This document shows, one piece after another, positions 54,780 through 63,325 of a stretch of 64,000 nucleotides of DNA. The position numbers and the translations under genes were made by a program. Location: NCBI RefSeq assembly GCF_000429545.1, contig NZ_KE386914.1:220977-284976 (forward strand), read 5' to 3'. The stretch's first letter is position 1; each line of letters opens with the position of its first letter. Source of the DNA: Arenibacter certesii DSM 19833 (lineage in GTDB: Bacteria; Bacteroidota; Bacteroidia; Flavobacteriales; Flavobacteriaceae). Below the pieces are notes generated by a model. It saw nothing but the letters and a program-made list of their open reading frames with translations, had not been told where the DNA came from and did not search any database.

Positions 54780-55742
54780 ATGAAGATTGTTGTTTTGGAT
54801 GGATATACACTTAATCCAGGTGATTTAAGCTGGGAAGGATTGGAAGCTTTGGGATCTTTGACCGTTTACGATAGAACCCCTTATGATTCCGAAAAAATTG
54901 TGGAAGCCATTGGCGATGCCACCATCGTTTTCACCAACAAAACGCCACTACCAAAAGAGGTGCTGGATAAAGTGCCTGCCGTAAAATATATTGGTGTTTT
55001 GGCTACGGGATTCAATATAGTGGATATAGAAGCTGCAAAATCCTTGGGAATGATAGTCACCAATGTCCCCACCTACGGAACAGCCGGAGTGGCACAAATG
55101 ACTATGGCACTGTTGTTGGAAATGTGCCATCATGTGGGAGAACACAATCGCGCAGTAAAGGAGGGACAATGGGCTAATAGCAAGGATTTTTGCTTTTGGA
55201 ATTACCCATTAGTCGCTTTAGAAGGCAAAACCATGGGGATTATCGGATACGGTAGTATCGGCCGGGCCACCGCCAAATTAGCAGAAGCTTTTGGAATGAA
55301 GATCTTAACTGCCGGAAGTCGGAAAAGACCAGAATTTGAAACAGAGAATATCAAACAGATAGAAATGGACGAACTTCTGCGTGAATCCGACGTAATAAGC
55401 CTTCACTGTCCCTTAATGCCCGAAACCGAAGGCATGATAAATACTGCCAATATTTCCAAAATGAAGGATGGGGTAATGTTGATTAACACCTCTCGCGGAC
55501 CGTTAATTGTGGAAGAAGATCTAAAAACCGCCTTGGATAGTGGGAAAATAGCATTTGCTGCAGTGGATGTGGCCTCCCATGAGCCTATTAATGCCGACAG
55601 TCCGTTGCTGCAAGCAGAAAACTGTATTATCACCCCACATATTGCCTGGGCGCCTTTAGATTCTAGAATCAATCTTATGAATACTGCTGTGGAGAATTTG
55701 GAAGCATTTCTTAAAGACAGTCCTCAGAACGTAGTGAATTAA
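54780..55742 (+). CDS. D-2-hydroxyacid dehydrogenase (glycerate/hydroxypyruvate type)
   Basis: A 320-residue NAD(P)-dependent dehydrogenase. The nucleotide-binding loop is IIGYGSIGRATAK near 153. Catalytic arginine, glutamate and histidine lie in NTSRGPLIVEE near 237, ASHEPIN near 264 and ITPHIAWAPLD near 284. The family text DRTPYDSEKIVEAIGDATIV resembles glycerate dehydrogenase (HprA), so hydroxypyruvate or glyoxylate is a plausible substrate. A strong terminator follows. Confidence 0.92.
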   Translation: MKIVVLDGYTLNPGDLSWEGLEALGSLTVYDRTPYDSEKIVEAIGDATIVFTNKTPLPKEVLDKVPAVKYIGVLATGFNIVDIEAAKSLGMIVTNVPTYGTAGVAQMTMALLLEMCHHVGEHNRAVKEGQWANSKDFCFWNYPLVALEGKTMGIIGYGSIGRATAKLAEAFGMKILTAGSRKRPEFETENIKQIEMDELLRESDVISLHCPLMPETEGMINTANISKMKDGVMLINTSRGPLIVEEDLKTALDSGKIAFAAVDVASHEPINADSPLLQAENCIITPHIAWAPLDSRINLMNTAVENLEAFLKDSPQNVVN

Positions 55743-55769
55743 ATTTTCACTCAATTATAATAAAAACGA

Positions 55770-55806
55770 AAACACCTTCTCTTGATTCCAAGGGAGGGTG
55801 TTTTTT
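55770..55806 (+). terminator. Intrinsic terminator after the dehydrogenase gene
   Basis: ACACCTTCTCTTG and CAAGGGAGGGTGT (ends at 55801) form a 13-bp stem with G-U pairs and a 4-base loop, followed by a run of T. It lies about 28 bases after the stop. Confidence 0.85.
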
Positions 55807-55941
55807 ATTATGGAGGGGTAGATAAATACCCCGAAACTTACCTCGCTAGTTTATGGTTAGAGTTGGAAAACGTATTCCGCAATGCTCCATGAGATTGTCC
55901 CACTTACCCTACCCTCGACTACGCTCAGGGTACAGTTTATT

Positions 55942-56835
55942 TTATTCAAAATCCGGCCAATATTCCTTTATTTTTTTCCTTACAAAAGTTACGCTACGTT
56001 CTAATTGGTCCATGCCATCTACACCATCCTCAATACTAATCCAACCATTGAATCCCACTCTTTTCAATTCCTTAAAAATAGCATCGTAATCGTTTAGTCC
56101 CTTTCCTATTTCACCGTGACTCAATCTTTTGGCATAGCCAGTAGCGCCGCCTTCTTCCTTTCGCAAATCTTCTATAGTCCCCTCTTTAAGATACCGATCA
56201 CTGGCATGTATGGTGACCACTCGGTCCGAAACCCTATATAGTAGTTCCAACGGATCCTCGCCAGCCAGAAAAGTATTACTAGGGTCGTAATTCACTCCAA
56301 AATTAGGATGGTCTATACGGGATACCAGCTCGCAAAAAACATCCATTTGCTGGGCAAACTCGGGATACTCCCAAAAATCGTCCTTGTAATGGTTCTCTAG
56401 AATCAGGGTTATTCCTAACTTTTGTGCATGTGGTAAACATTGTTTTATACAGTCGGCCGCAAAAGTCACGCCTTCTTCCATGGTTAATTCGGGTCTACGT
56501 TGCCCAGACAACACCCGGCAATAAGAACCCCCTAAGGCATGGGTCATTTCTATCCAATGAATCTGTTTCTTGATTTCCGCTTCCCTAAAGTCCGCATCTG
56601 GATGGGTGAAATCTGGGGAGCAGCACAGCATGGGAATTACTTTTCCATGGCTTTCTACCTGTTCTCTAAAAACAGGCCAATTAGATTGATCTTTCATTTC
56701 CAAGAACCCGGCATACCATTCCAGTCCGTCAATATCCAACTTAACGGACAGATCTATCCACTCGGAAACCTTCATGGTTCCATCTTTACAAAGTTCTTGC
56801 ATAAATGCTTTGGGGAATACGGCTAATTTTGGCAA
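55942..56835 (-). CDS. Sugar phosphate isomerase/epimerase family protein (TIM barrel)
   Basis: A 297-residue AP-endonuclease-2-fold barrel. Typical strand ends are visible: DIDGLEWYAG near 32, LGITLILENHYKDDF near 144 with a metal-binding glutamate, NFGVNYDPSNTFLAGEDP near 178 and GWISIEDGVDG near 269. Such proteins isomerise or dehydrate sugars and inositols. The neighbours (dehydrogenases, HPS-like enzyme) point to a sugar or polyol pathway. It is separated from those genes by a 1.3-kb repeat block. Confidence 0.87.
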   Translation of the reverse strand: MPKLAVFPKAFMQELCKDGTMKVSEWIDLSVKLDIDGLEWYAGFLEMKDQSNWPVFREQVESHGKVIPMLCCSPDFTHPDADFREAEIKKQIHWIEMTHALGGSYCRVLSGQRRPELTMEEGVTFAADCIKQCLPHAQKLGITLILENHYKDDFWEYPEFAQQMDVFCELVSRIDHPNFGVNYDPSNTFLAGEDPLELLYRVSDRVVTIHASDRYLKEGTIEDLRKEEGGATGYAKRLSHGEIGKGLNDYDAIFKELKRVGFNGWISIEDGVDGMDQLERSVTFVRKKIKEYWPDFE

Positions 56836-56960
56836 AATAATATGGTTTTAAAAGGTTCATTAATTGCTTAAAAATAAGGTCTCGACTGCGCCTACCTCCG
56901 GTAAGTAAACCTACCTCCGGCAGGCAGGCTCTACTGGACATTCCTCCGCAAAACTCAGTC
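56836..56960. repeat. Short spacer with TACCTCCGG(C/T)A(A/G)G elements
   Basis: CTACCTCCGGTAAGTAAAC and CTACCTCCGGCAGGCAGG form a tandem pair at about 56893-56930, directly before the 321-base tandem repeat. These strings are part of the same repeat family and recur inside each unit (CCTACCTCCGGCAGGTAAA). No gene seen. Confidence 0.5.
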
Positions 56961-58015
56961 ACCGTCAGGTGACTTCAGCTGCCGTCAGGCAATCTAAATT
57001 CTCATTATCTAACTCCGATCGAGTAAGCATCTCTATAATCAATAATAACATCAATTGGTAATTGGTTATTGTTAATAATTCACTGAAAAATCTGATCACT
57101 GATTACCGTTTACTGCACACTGAACACATTGTTTATGGCTCACTGAAAAAACTGATTACTGCCCACCGTTCACTGCTTACTGAACCTTTCTCAATACTAA
57201 TTTTCATTGCCAACCCCCAATTGTGACTTCGGCTCCGCCTACCTCCGGCAGGTAAACTCAGTCACTATCGGAAAAATCGCCACCGTCAGGTGACTTCAGC
57301 TGCCGTCAGGCAATCTAAATTCTCATTATCTAACTCCGATCGAGTAAGCATCTCTATAATCAATAATAACATCAATTGGTAATTGGTTATTGTTAATAAT
57401 TCACTGAAAAATCTGATCACTGATTACCGTTTACTGCACACTGAACACATTGTTTATGGCTCACTGAAAAAACTGATTACTGCCCACCGTTCACTGCTTA
57501 CTGAACCTTTCTCAATACTAATTTTCATTGCCAACCCCCAATTGTGACTTCGGCTCCGCCTACCTCCGGCAGGTAAACTCAGTCACTAGCGGAAAAATCG
57601 CCACCGTCAGGTGACTTCAGCTGCCGTCAGGCAGGCTAATTTCCCATTATCTAACTCCGCCCGAGTAAGCATCTCCACATCCATTGGTAATTGTTTATTG
57701 TTCACTGAAAAAACTGATTACTGCCCACCGTTCACTGCTTACTGAACCTTTCTCAATACTAATTTTCATTGCCAACCCCCAATTGTGACTTCGGCTCCGC
57801 CTACCTCCGGCAGGTAAACTCAGTCACTAGCGGAAAAATCGCCACCGTCAGGTGACTTCAGCTGCCGTCAGGCAATCTAAATTCCCATTATCAAACGACG
57901 ACCGAGTAAGCATCTCTATAATCAATAATAACATCAATTGGTAATTGGTTATTGTTAATAATTCACTGAAAAATCTGATCACTGATTACCGTTTACTGCA
58001 CACTGAACACATCTC
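56961..58015. repeat. 321-base tandem repeat, two full units, one shortened, one partial
   Basis: The anchor ACCGTCAGGTGACTTCAGC occurs at 56961, 57282, 57603 and 57844. A second anchor, CTTTCTCAATACTAATTTTC, occurs at 57186, 57507 and 57748. Units are 321, 321 and 241 bases, with a last partial copy. The units are nearly identical over hundreds of bases, so the expansion is recent. They contain short CACTGAAAAA/ACTGATTACTG-like sub-repeats and no open frame of note. From 58015 to 58108 comes low-complexity CTCAATACTCACTACTCAT sequence. Confidence 0.95.
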
Positions 58016-58108
58016 AATTCTCACTACTCATATCTCAATACTAATTCTCAATACTCACTACTCATATCTCAATACTACTTAATACTTTGTACTAAATACT
58101 TAATACTA

Positions 58109-58900
58109 TTAATGCGACCCCTCCCAACTCTTGGGCAAATTCCGCCCTATCACCGGGAACTGTTCCAAATCCATTACTTGCGAACTTACCGGGCCACATT
58201 CGTCTGAAAGCCAATAAAGGCATGCAGTAGCAATTTCTTCGGGAGTGAAGATTCGTCCTGCAGGGGCAAAAATATCGGGGATATCCTTATACCAGTCGGA
58301 CTTCATCCCTTGTTCTTTTTTATTTAAAATCTCTTTTTCAGTAAGCACCCAGCCAGGGTTAATCTGATTAACCCGTACTCCATAATCTCTGAACAGGCTA
58401 TCACCCAAATTTCTGGTCATGGTCATCAACGCCCCTTTAGAAATACTATAAGCCAACAAATTGGGTTCCCCTCCCCAAGCATTAATAGAACCAATATTAA
58501 GCACACACCCCCGCACTTCGGATAAATGGGGCAAAGCAGCCTGAATTATCGCCAAAGGAGCAATCGAATTCACTGCCAGCATTCGCTCCATAAGGGGAAT
58601 ATCTGTGGTATTTATATTGGACGAACCAATAAATGCCGCATTATTAACCACTGCATCTAGTTTGCCATAAGTATTCAGCGCTTCTGCTACCAGTTTCTGC
58701 GGAGCCTGGGGATTGGTAATATCTATGGTGAAAGTGCTGGCGTTTTCTGCTCCTAACTCCTCCACAAGGGTCTTTCCCCGATCCTCCTCCAATCCGTTCA
58801 CCATCACCTTAGCCCCTTCTGCAACACAGCGGCGGGCTATAGCGCGACCAATGCCTGTGTAGCCACCCGTTATTAGTATAATTTTTTCTTTTAATCTCAT
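58109..58900 (-). CDS. SDR family oxidoreductase
   Basis: A 263-residue classical short-chain dehydrogenase. GGYTGIGRAIARR near 12 binds the cofactor, NNAAFIGSSNIN near 86 is the second signature, and the catalytic tyrosine and lysine lie in LAYSISKGAL near 150, preceded by serine in NIGSINAW. It directly follows the MDR gene with no base between that stop and this start (TAGATG), so translation is coupled. It probably oxidises or reduces a sugar or polyol. Confidence 0.93.
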   Translation of the reverse strand: MRLKEKIILITGGYTGIGRAIARRCVAEGAKVMVNGLEEDRGKTLVEELGAENASTFTIDITNPQAPQKLVAEALNTYGKLDAVVNNAAFIGSSNINTTDIPLMERMLAVNSIAPLAIIQAALPHLSEVRGCVLNIGSINAWGGEPNLLAYSISKGALMTMTRNLGDSLFRDYGVRVNQINPGWVLTEKEILNKKEQGMKSDWYKDIPDIFAPAGRIFTPEEIATACLYWLSDECGPVSSQVMDLEQFPVIGRNLPKSWEGSH

Positions 58901-59926
58901 CTAATCAGGTCTTAAAACACTTTTAACTACGCTACCATTATGCATTTGTTCAAATGCCTCCCTCCACTCGGTTAGTTTCCATACCCCACCAATAATAGGT
59001 TTTACATCCAATTGGCCCGAAGCCAATAGCGAAAGTACTTTTTCCCAAATAGGCCAATTATGGCTAAAGCTTCCCTGCAGCGTCACATTTTTTTGCACCA
59101 AGGGATCCAAAGAAAAGTTTAAGGGCTGTGGCCCCCATCCTACTTTGGTAATATGTCCATTAGGTCTAACTAATTGTAAAGCAATCTTAAGGGTGGCACT
59201 CGCCCCAGCAGCGTCTATTATACAATCGGCTCCCAAACCGTCTTTTTTAAGGGCCCATGCCGACGCGTCCCCAATAATGCCTTCACAACCATATTGTTTG
59301 GCAATCTCCAATCTTCCTCGATCGGATTCCAGTCCTATAATTGCTACTTCGGCACCACATAAGCGGGCCATGGCAGCACAAAGGATACCGATAGTCCCTG
59401 GCCCTAAAACCACTACCCGATCTCCGGGTTTTATGGGCGAATTCACTACTACGGCATTATAGGCCACGGAGCAGGGCTCAGTAAGACAGGCTTGTTCAAA
59501 AGGAAGGTTGTCGGGCACCTTATGAAGACAACGAGCAGGTACCTTTACAAAGCGCGTCATGGCCCCATTTACCCCATAACCAAATCCTTTTCTGGTGGGA
59601 TCTAGGTTATAAAGCCCCTGTTTGCACATGGGATTATTGCTATTTATCACCGCTGCGGTCTCGCTCACTACCCTGTCTCCCTCCTTCCAATCTTTTACCC
59701 TACTGCCTAGTGCTACAATATGGCCCCCAAATTCGTGCCCCAACACTACGGGATAATTCACGGGCCAACTATGGTCGGCAGTCCATTGGTGCAAGTCGCT
59801 GCCACAGACCCCTACGTTGGCTACTTCCAACAGCACATCTTCTTCCCCAATTTCTGGCTTGGCGACTTCCCTAATTTCTACACTTCCCTTTTCTGGGGCA
59901 TAGTTTACAACTCCGATCGACTTCAT
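58901..59926 (-). CDS. Zinc-binding alcohol/polyol dehydrogenase (MDR family)
   Basis: A 341-residue medium-chain dehydrogenase. The catalytic zinc-binding cysteine and histidine lie in NVGVCGSDLHQW near 34 and LGHEFGGHIVALG near 62, and the NAD-binding loop VLGPGTIGILCAAM near 174. It resembles sorbitol/threonine-type dehydrogenases. The usual structural-zinc four-cysteine lobe is reduced (one CKQG near 99). It lies between the HPS-like gene (30 bases upstream) and the SDR gene. Confidence 0.92.
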   Translation of the reverse strand: MKSIGVVNYAPEKGSVEIREVAKPEIGEEDVLLEVANVGVCGSDLHQWTADHSWPVNYPVVLGHEFGGHIVALGSRVKDWKEGDRVVSETAAVINSNNPMCKQGLYNLDPTRKGFGYGVNGAMTRFVKVPARCLHKVPDNLPFEQACLTEPCSVAYNAVVVNSPIKPGDRVVVLGPGTIGILCAAMARLCGAEVAIIGLESDRGRLEIAKQYGCEGIIGDASAWALKKDGLGADCIIDAAGASATLKIALQLVRPNGHITKVGWGPQPLNFSLDPLVQKNVTLQGSFSHNWPIWEKVLSLLASGQLDVKPIIGGVWKLTEWREAFEQMHNGSVVKSVLRPD

Positions 59927-59956
59927 AATGGTATTTGTATCAAATCTGATTACTAG

Positions 59957-60655
59957 TTATTTTGAGACCTTCCCATAGGCATGGATTTTCTCACATATTA
60001 ATCGCAAGGAAGTTTCCAGATCTCCATCGGCTGTTTTAAAAGAATCGGCATCAATGGTCAGCGGAGCTCCTAAAACTACCATAGGCGCACCGAATTCCGG
60101 GCAGCGTATGGCCTGCTCTAAACTGAGTCCGCCTACCGCTTGCACCGGAACGTTTACTGCATTTACCACTTCTCTTAATTGATCTAATGGGCTGGGCATT
60201 TTTAATCCTTGTGCGGCAATGCCTCGGCGTTCATCATACCCTATATGGTGAATAACATAATCGCATCCCAATTCTTCCAGCAGTTTTGCTCCTTCTACCA
60301 TATCTGGACATCCAAGATTGTCCCCCATTACTTTTACGCCATAATCTTTGCCCGCCTGTACTACAACCTTGATGGTCTCTATATGTGCCCTAGCCATTAC
60401 TACAACGTGTGTAGCGCCAGCTTTGGCCATCATTTCTGCTTCTAAATAGCCTCCGTCCATGGTTTTTAGATCGGCCACAATCGGAATACCCGGAAAGGCT
60501 TCCCTTAGCTTCCTTACCCCGTGCAGGCCTTCTGCCAAAATAAGCGGTGTCCCCGCTTCCAGCCAATCTACTCCGGCTCGTAAGGCCATAGCGGCAGTTT
60601 CTAAAGCTTCATCAATATTGGTAAGGTCAAGGGAAATTTGTACAATAGGTTTCAT
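59957..60655 (-). CDS. HUMPS-family enzyme (hexulose-6-phosphate synthase / keto-gulonate-6-P decarboxylase-like)
   Basis: A 232-residue orotidine-5'-phosphate decarboxylase-suprafamily barrel. The diagnostic D-x-K-x-x-D metal site is at 62-67 (ADLKTMDGG). THVVVMARAHIETI near 83 and HHIGYDERRG near 137 follow. Members either condense formaldehyde with ribulose-5-phosphate (HPS) or decarboxylate 3-keto-L-gulonate-6-phosphate (UlaD). No hexulose-phosphate isomerase is adjacent, so the second type or another sugar acid is as likely. It heads the operon with the MDR and SDR genes. Confidence 0.87.
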   Translation of the reverse strand: MKPIVQISLDLTNIDEALETAAMALRAGVDWLEAGTPLILAEGLHGVRKLREAFPGIPIVADLKTMDGGYLEAEMMAKAGATHVVVMARAHIETIKVVVQAGKDYGVKVMGDNLGCPDMVEGAKLLEELGCDYVIHHIGYDERRGIAAQGLKMPSPLDQLREVVNAVNVPVQAVGGLSLEQAIRCPEFGAPMVVLGAPLTIDADSFKTADGDLETSLRLICEKIHAYGKVSK

Positions 60656-60859
60656 GTTGGTGGTATAATTAGTTACAATAGAATGTCTGGATTAATAGTT
60701 CCTCTTAAAAATGTTATAAGAAATACAGGAACCATCTCAGTCATAAAGGTAATTAATCATCCTATACATATTTGATCAATTAGTTAGTCAATCTTACCCT
60801 TTTTAGGTCGTTTTCTTTATGAAAATGGTGAATTCTGAGATTTTTAGCCATTATTTTTA

Positions 60860-61999
60860 TTATTTAACCTCCCCATAAACAGGAGTTACAAACTTCCCGT
60901 TCAGAAAGGGTAACGGGTCTAGCTGACTTTGCAGAATCAATCCTTTTGAGATAGAAGTCAATAAATGATAAGCGGCCTGTACCATGGGTACTGCGGTGGT
61001 GGTCTGAATTGCTTTTAGGGTATGTTTCCCTACTTTTTGCGGGTAGATTTTCTTGGCTATTTCCTTTCTTCTAAGAATTCCCTTGGCATCCTTCCCTTCT
61101 ACGGCGGCATAGAGTACAATTTGATCGTCCTTTATATGGGGAATTGCAGCACCCATTATCCGTTGCAAGGTGGCTATTGTATCATCATCCTTTTCCATAC
61201 CCTTAATGTGTTGGTCTATCCACGCATAATGGCCGGGATGTCTCAAGGTTTTATAATCTAAATTCCCTACTTTTCCTTCCAACGCATGGGGCAGATCGGC
61301 AGCACCGCCGGAAGTAAGGTCTTCCTCATAGGCAATTCCGTCTATAATAATAGTGGCCCTTTCCGAGAGGGACGGACGCTGTTTTATTTTATAGTTCCGC
61401 AATGTTTCGGCTTCTTTAATATACTCTGTAGCCACGCCAACCGGACTCCAGGTAAAACCATAATAATGAGGCGCTACGGCATGGTGCGTTAAAGCCCCTA
61501 CCTTAAACTCCAAGGAATCTACCTTTTCCACCTTGTTGTCCTTACAAAACTCCAAAAACAGATGATGCGCCAATAAATCGATATATCCTGGTGCCAAACC
61601 AGATTGAAGTATAAATCCCGTTTCCGCATCCTTGGCGAGTGCCATAATCTCCTTAGTTTCGGCCACGTACTCCGTTAGGTTAACGTAGTGCATGCCATAC
61701 GCTGTGGCATAGCCTGCCATTCTAGGGGCCAAACTCCCCGGAAGACAGTCTAGCAGAATATCGCCCTCTCTGAAGACCGACTCCATTTCACTGGTAGTAT
61801 CATTTTCTGAAAGCAGAAATGCCTTCACCTCGCAGGGTTTGGTGACCCCATCTTTAATCCATTGAGCCACCTGTTGGGCTTTGTCCAAGGTTCGGTTTCC
61901 AATAAACAGCTGTGGAGCATCCTCTCCCCACTCCGCTATAATAAGCCCCACCGCACTAGCAATCCCACCAGCGCCGGCAATTACGATTTTATGTCCCAT
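60860..61999 (-). CDS. Saccharopine dehydrogenase-like protein
   Basis: A 379-residue protein with an N-terminal Rossmann domain (KIVIAGAGGIASAVGL) and the catalytic-domain text LTEYVAETKEIMALAKDAETG near 112 and LQSGLAPGYIDLLAHHLFLE near 131. It belongs to the saccharopine dehydrogenase NADP-binding family, whose bacterial members act in lysine or polyamine (carboxynorspermidine) metabolism or have unknown roles. It lies 204 bases upstream of the HPS-like gene on the same strand. No lysine-pathway gene is near. Confidence 0.87.
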   Translation of the reverse strand: MGHKIVIAGAGGIASAVGLIIAEWGEDAPQLFIGNRTLDKAQQVAQWIKDGVTKPCEVKAFLLSENDTTSEMESVFREGDILLDCLPGSLAPRMAGYATAYGMHYVNLTEYVAETKEIMALAKDAETGFILQSGLAPGYIDLLAHHLFLEFCKDNKVEKVDSLEFKVGALTHHAVAPHYYGFTWSPVGVATEYIKEAETLRNYKIKQRPSLSERATIIIDGIAYEEDLTSGGAADLPHALEGKVGNLDYKTLRHPGHYAWIDQHIKGMEKDDDTIATLQRIMGAAIPHIKDDQIVLYAAVEGKDAKGILRRKEIAKKIYPQKVGKHTLKAIQTTTAVPMVQAAYHLLTSISKGLILQSQLDPLPFLNGKFVTPVYGEVK

Positions 62000-63325
62000 A
62001 GTAGTTGATATTTAGTATAGAAAGATACCAAATTTATTGAAGGTAGATGTGGGTAATGAAATATGAGTATTGAGATTGGGTCAGTGATCAGTAACCGGTG
62101 AACAGTTAAATCAGTAGTGAGTCCAATCCACGGGCCGGCCAGAGAACACGAATATTAGCTAACATAAGTTTGGGTGATTTTATTGTGGTATACTGTTTAA
62201 GAGGCGAAGCAAAACTTCCTTATCCGCAGAATAATGGACCAAAGCTTCGAGAGCAGGAGCGGAGGAACGTAGCGACGCGGAGTTTGGCCCATGGTTTTTC
62301 GACCTCGTTGTCGAAAAAATTCATCGGAGATGGCGCCTTTTTCTTTGTTTCGTTTCTTTTGGGCGAGCAAAAGAAACCGACGAAGGAGGTTCATGAATAC
62401 CTTTAAAAAGGAAATAGAAAGCAATGAACTAAATGAAAGCAAGTAGGTTAGAGAAATTGATAAAAAGCACTTATGATTCAATTACAAAACTAACAACATA
62501 ATGCATACCCAATATATGCTTAGATATTACCCTAAAAAACTGAAATATGAAATAATAAACACTTCAAAACCAATTCTTTATAGGTTTTATTACATGATAG
62601 ATTGGGTCAGTAGTCTGTTCAATTAACAATAACCAATTAGCAATAACCAGTGTTCAGGAATTAGTAAACAGACGTCTGTCAAGCTCTATAAACAATAACC
62701 AATTAGCAATAAACAATTGGGTAGGCCCTTTATAAATCAAGGGATGAGTAAAACCTACAAAGCGCTTAGTCAGTTCGAATGAACGATAGTGAAGAGAACT
62801 ACGGGAACAGTGGTCAGTAATCGGTGAACAGTAAAATCAGTAGTGAGTAGTGATCAGTAAAAAGTAATCAGTAGTCTGTTCAATTAGCAATAAACAATTG
62901 GGTAGGCCATTTATGAATCAAGGGATGAGTAAAACCTACAAAGCGCTTAGTCAGTTCGAATGAACGATAGTGAAGAGAAATCGCACAAGTAGCTAACTCC
63001 ATTACCCTAGCATATGTGATTTCTCAATCGTTGCGAAGAGCAACTCATTTCGAAATGACATTTACATCTAACCTTAACCAATTAGCAATAAACAAAATGT
63101 AAGCCCCTTATTAATTAGGAGAGGATTAAAGAATCTACAAAGCGGGTTTAGTCAAAAAATAAAAGCCAACTATTTGCCTAATACCACCAATCCTCCGCTA
63201 GCGCGAGCATTTTGTTCGTGCCAGCATGAGGAGGCAGATATACTTTAAGTGGGATACGAACGTAAGGCTTGCCCGACAGCAAAGGCGGGCATGCACCAGC
63301 TAGGGAATCAAATTCTGGTCCGTCT
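62000..63325. repeat. Repeat-rich non-coding spacer
   Basis: No supported gene over 1.3 kb. From 62040 come ATCAGTAACCGGTGAACAGT-type strings. At 62295-62318 there is a 9-bp hairpin (TTTTTCGAC / GTCGAAAAA), near GCGCCTTTTTCTTTGTTTCG. The segment CAATTAGCAATAAACAATTG through GAATGAACGATAGTGAAGAG occurs at 62700-62798 and 62881-62979 (181 bases apart). A diverged copy resembling 53706-53830 lies at about 63075-63190. Between 62980 and 63070 comes the string GTGATTTCTCAATCGTTGCG. Confidence 0.7.

Noticed and set aside
56961-58015. CRISPR array
   Set aside because: The repeat unit is 321 bases with no unique spacers and no cas genes nearby; it is a plain tandem repeat.
62170-62481. Short open frames on both strands of the 62.2-62.5 kb spacer
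   Set aside because: They face each other over repeat-type sequence with hairpins, and neither has protein-like composition.
62740-62980. tRNA-like GTTCGAAT strings
   Set aside because: They are part of a repeated segment with no acceptor or anticodon stems.
63178-63325. Cobalamin riboswitch near the BtuB-like receptor
   Set aside because: This stretch is downstream of the gene; any leader riboswitch would lie beyond 64000, outside the window.
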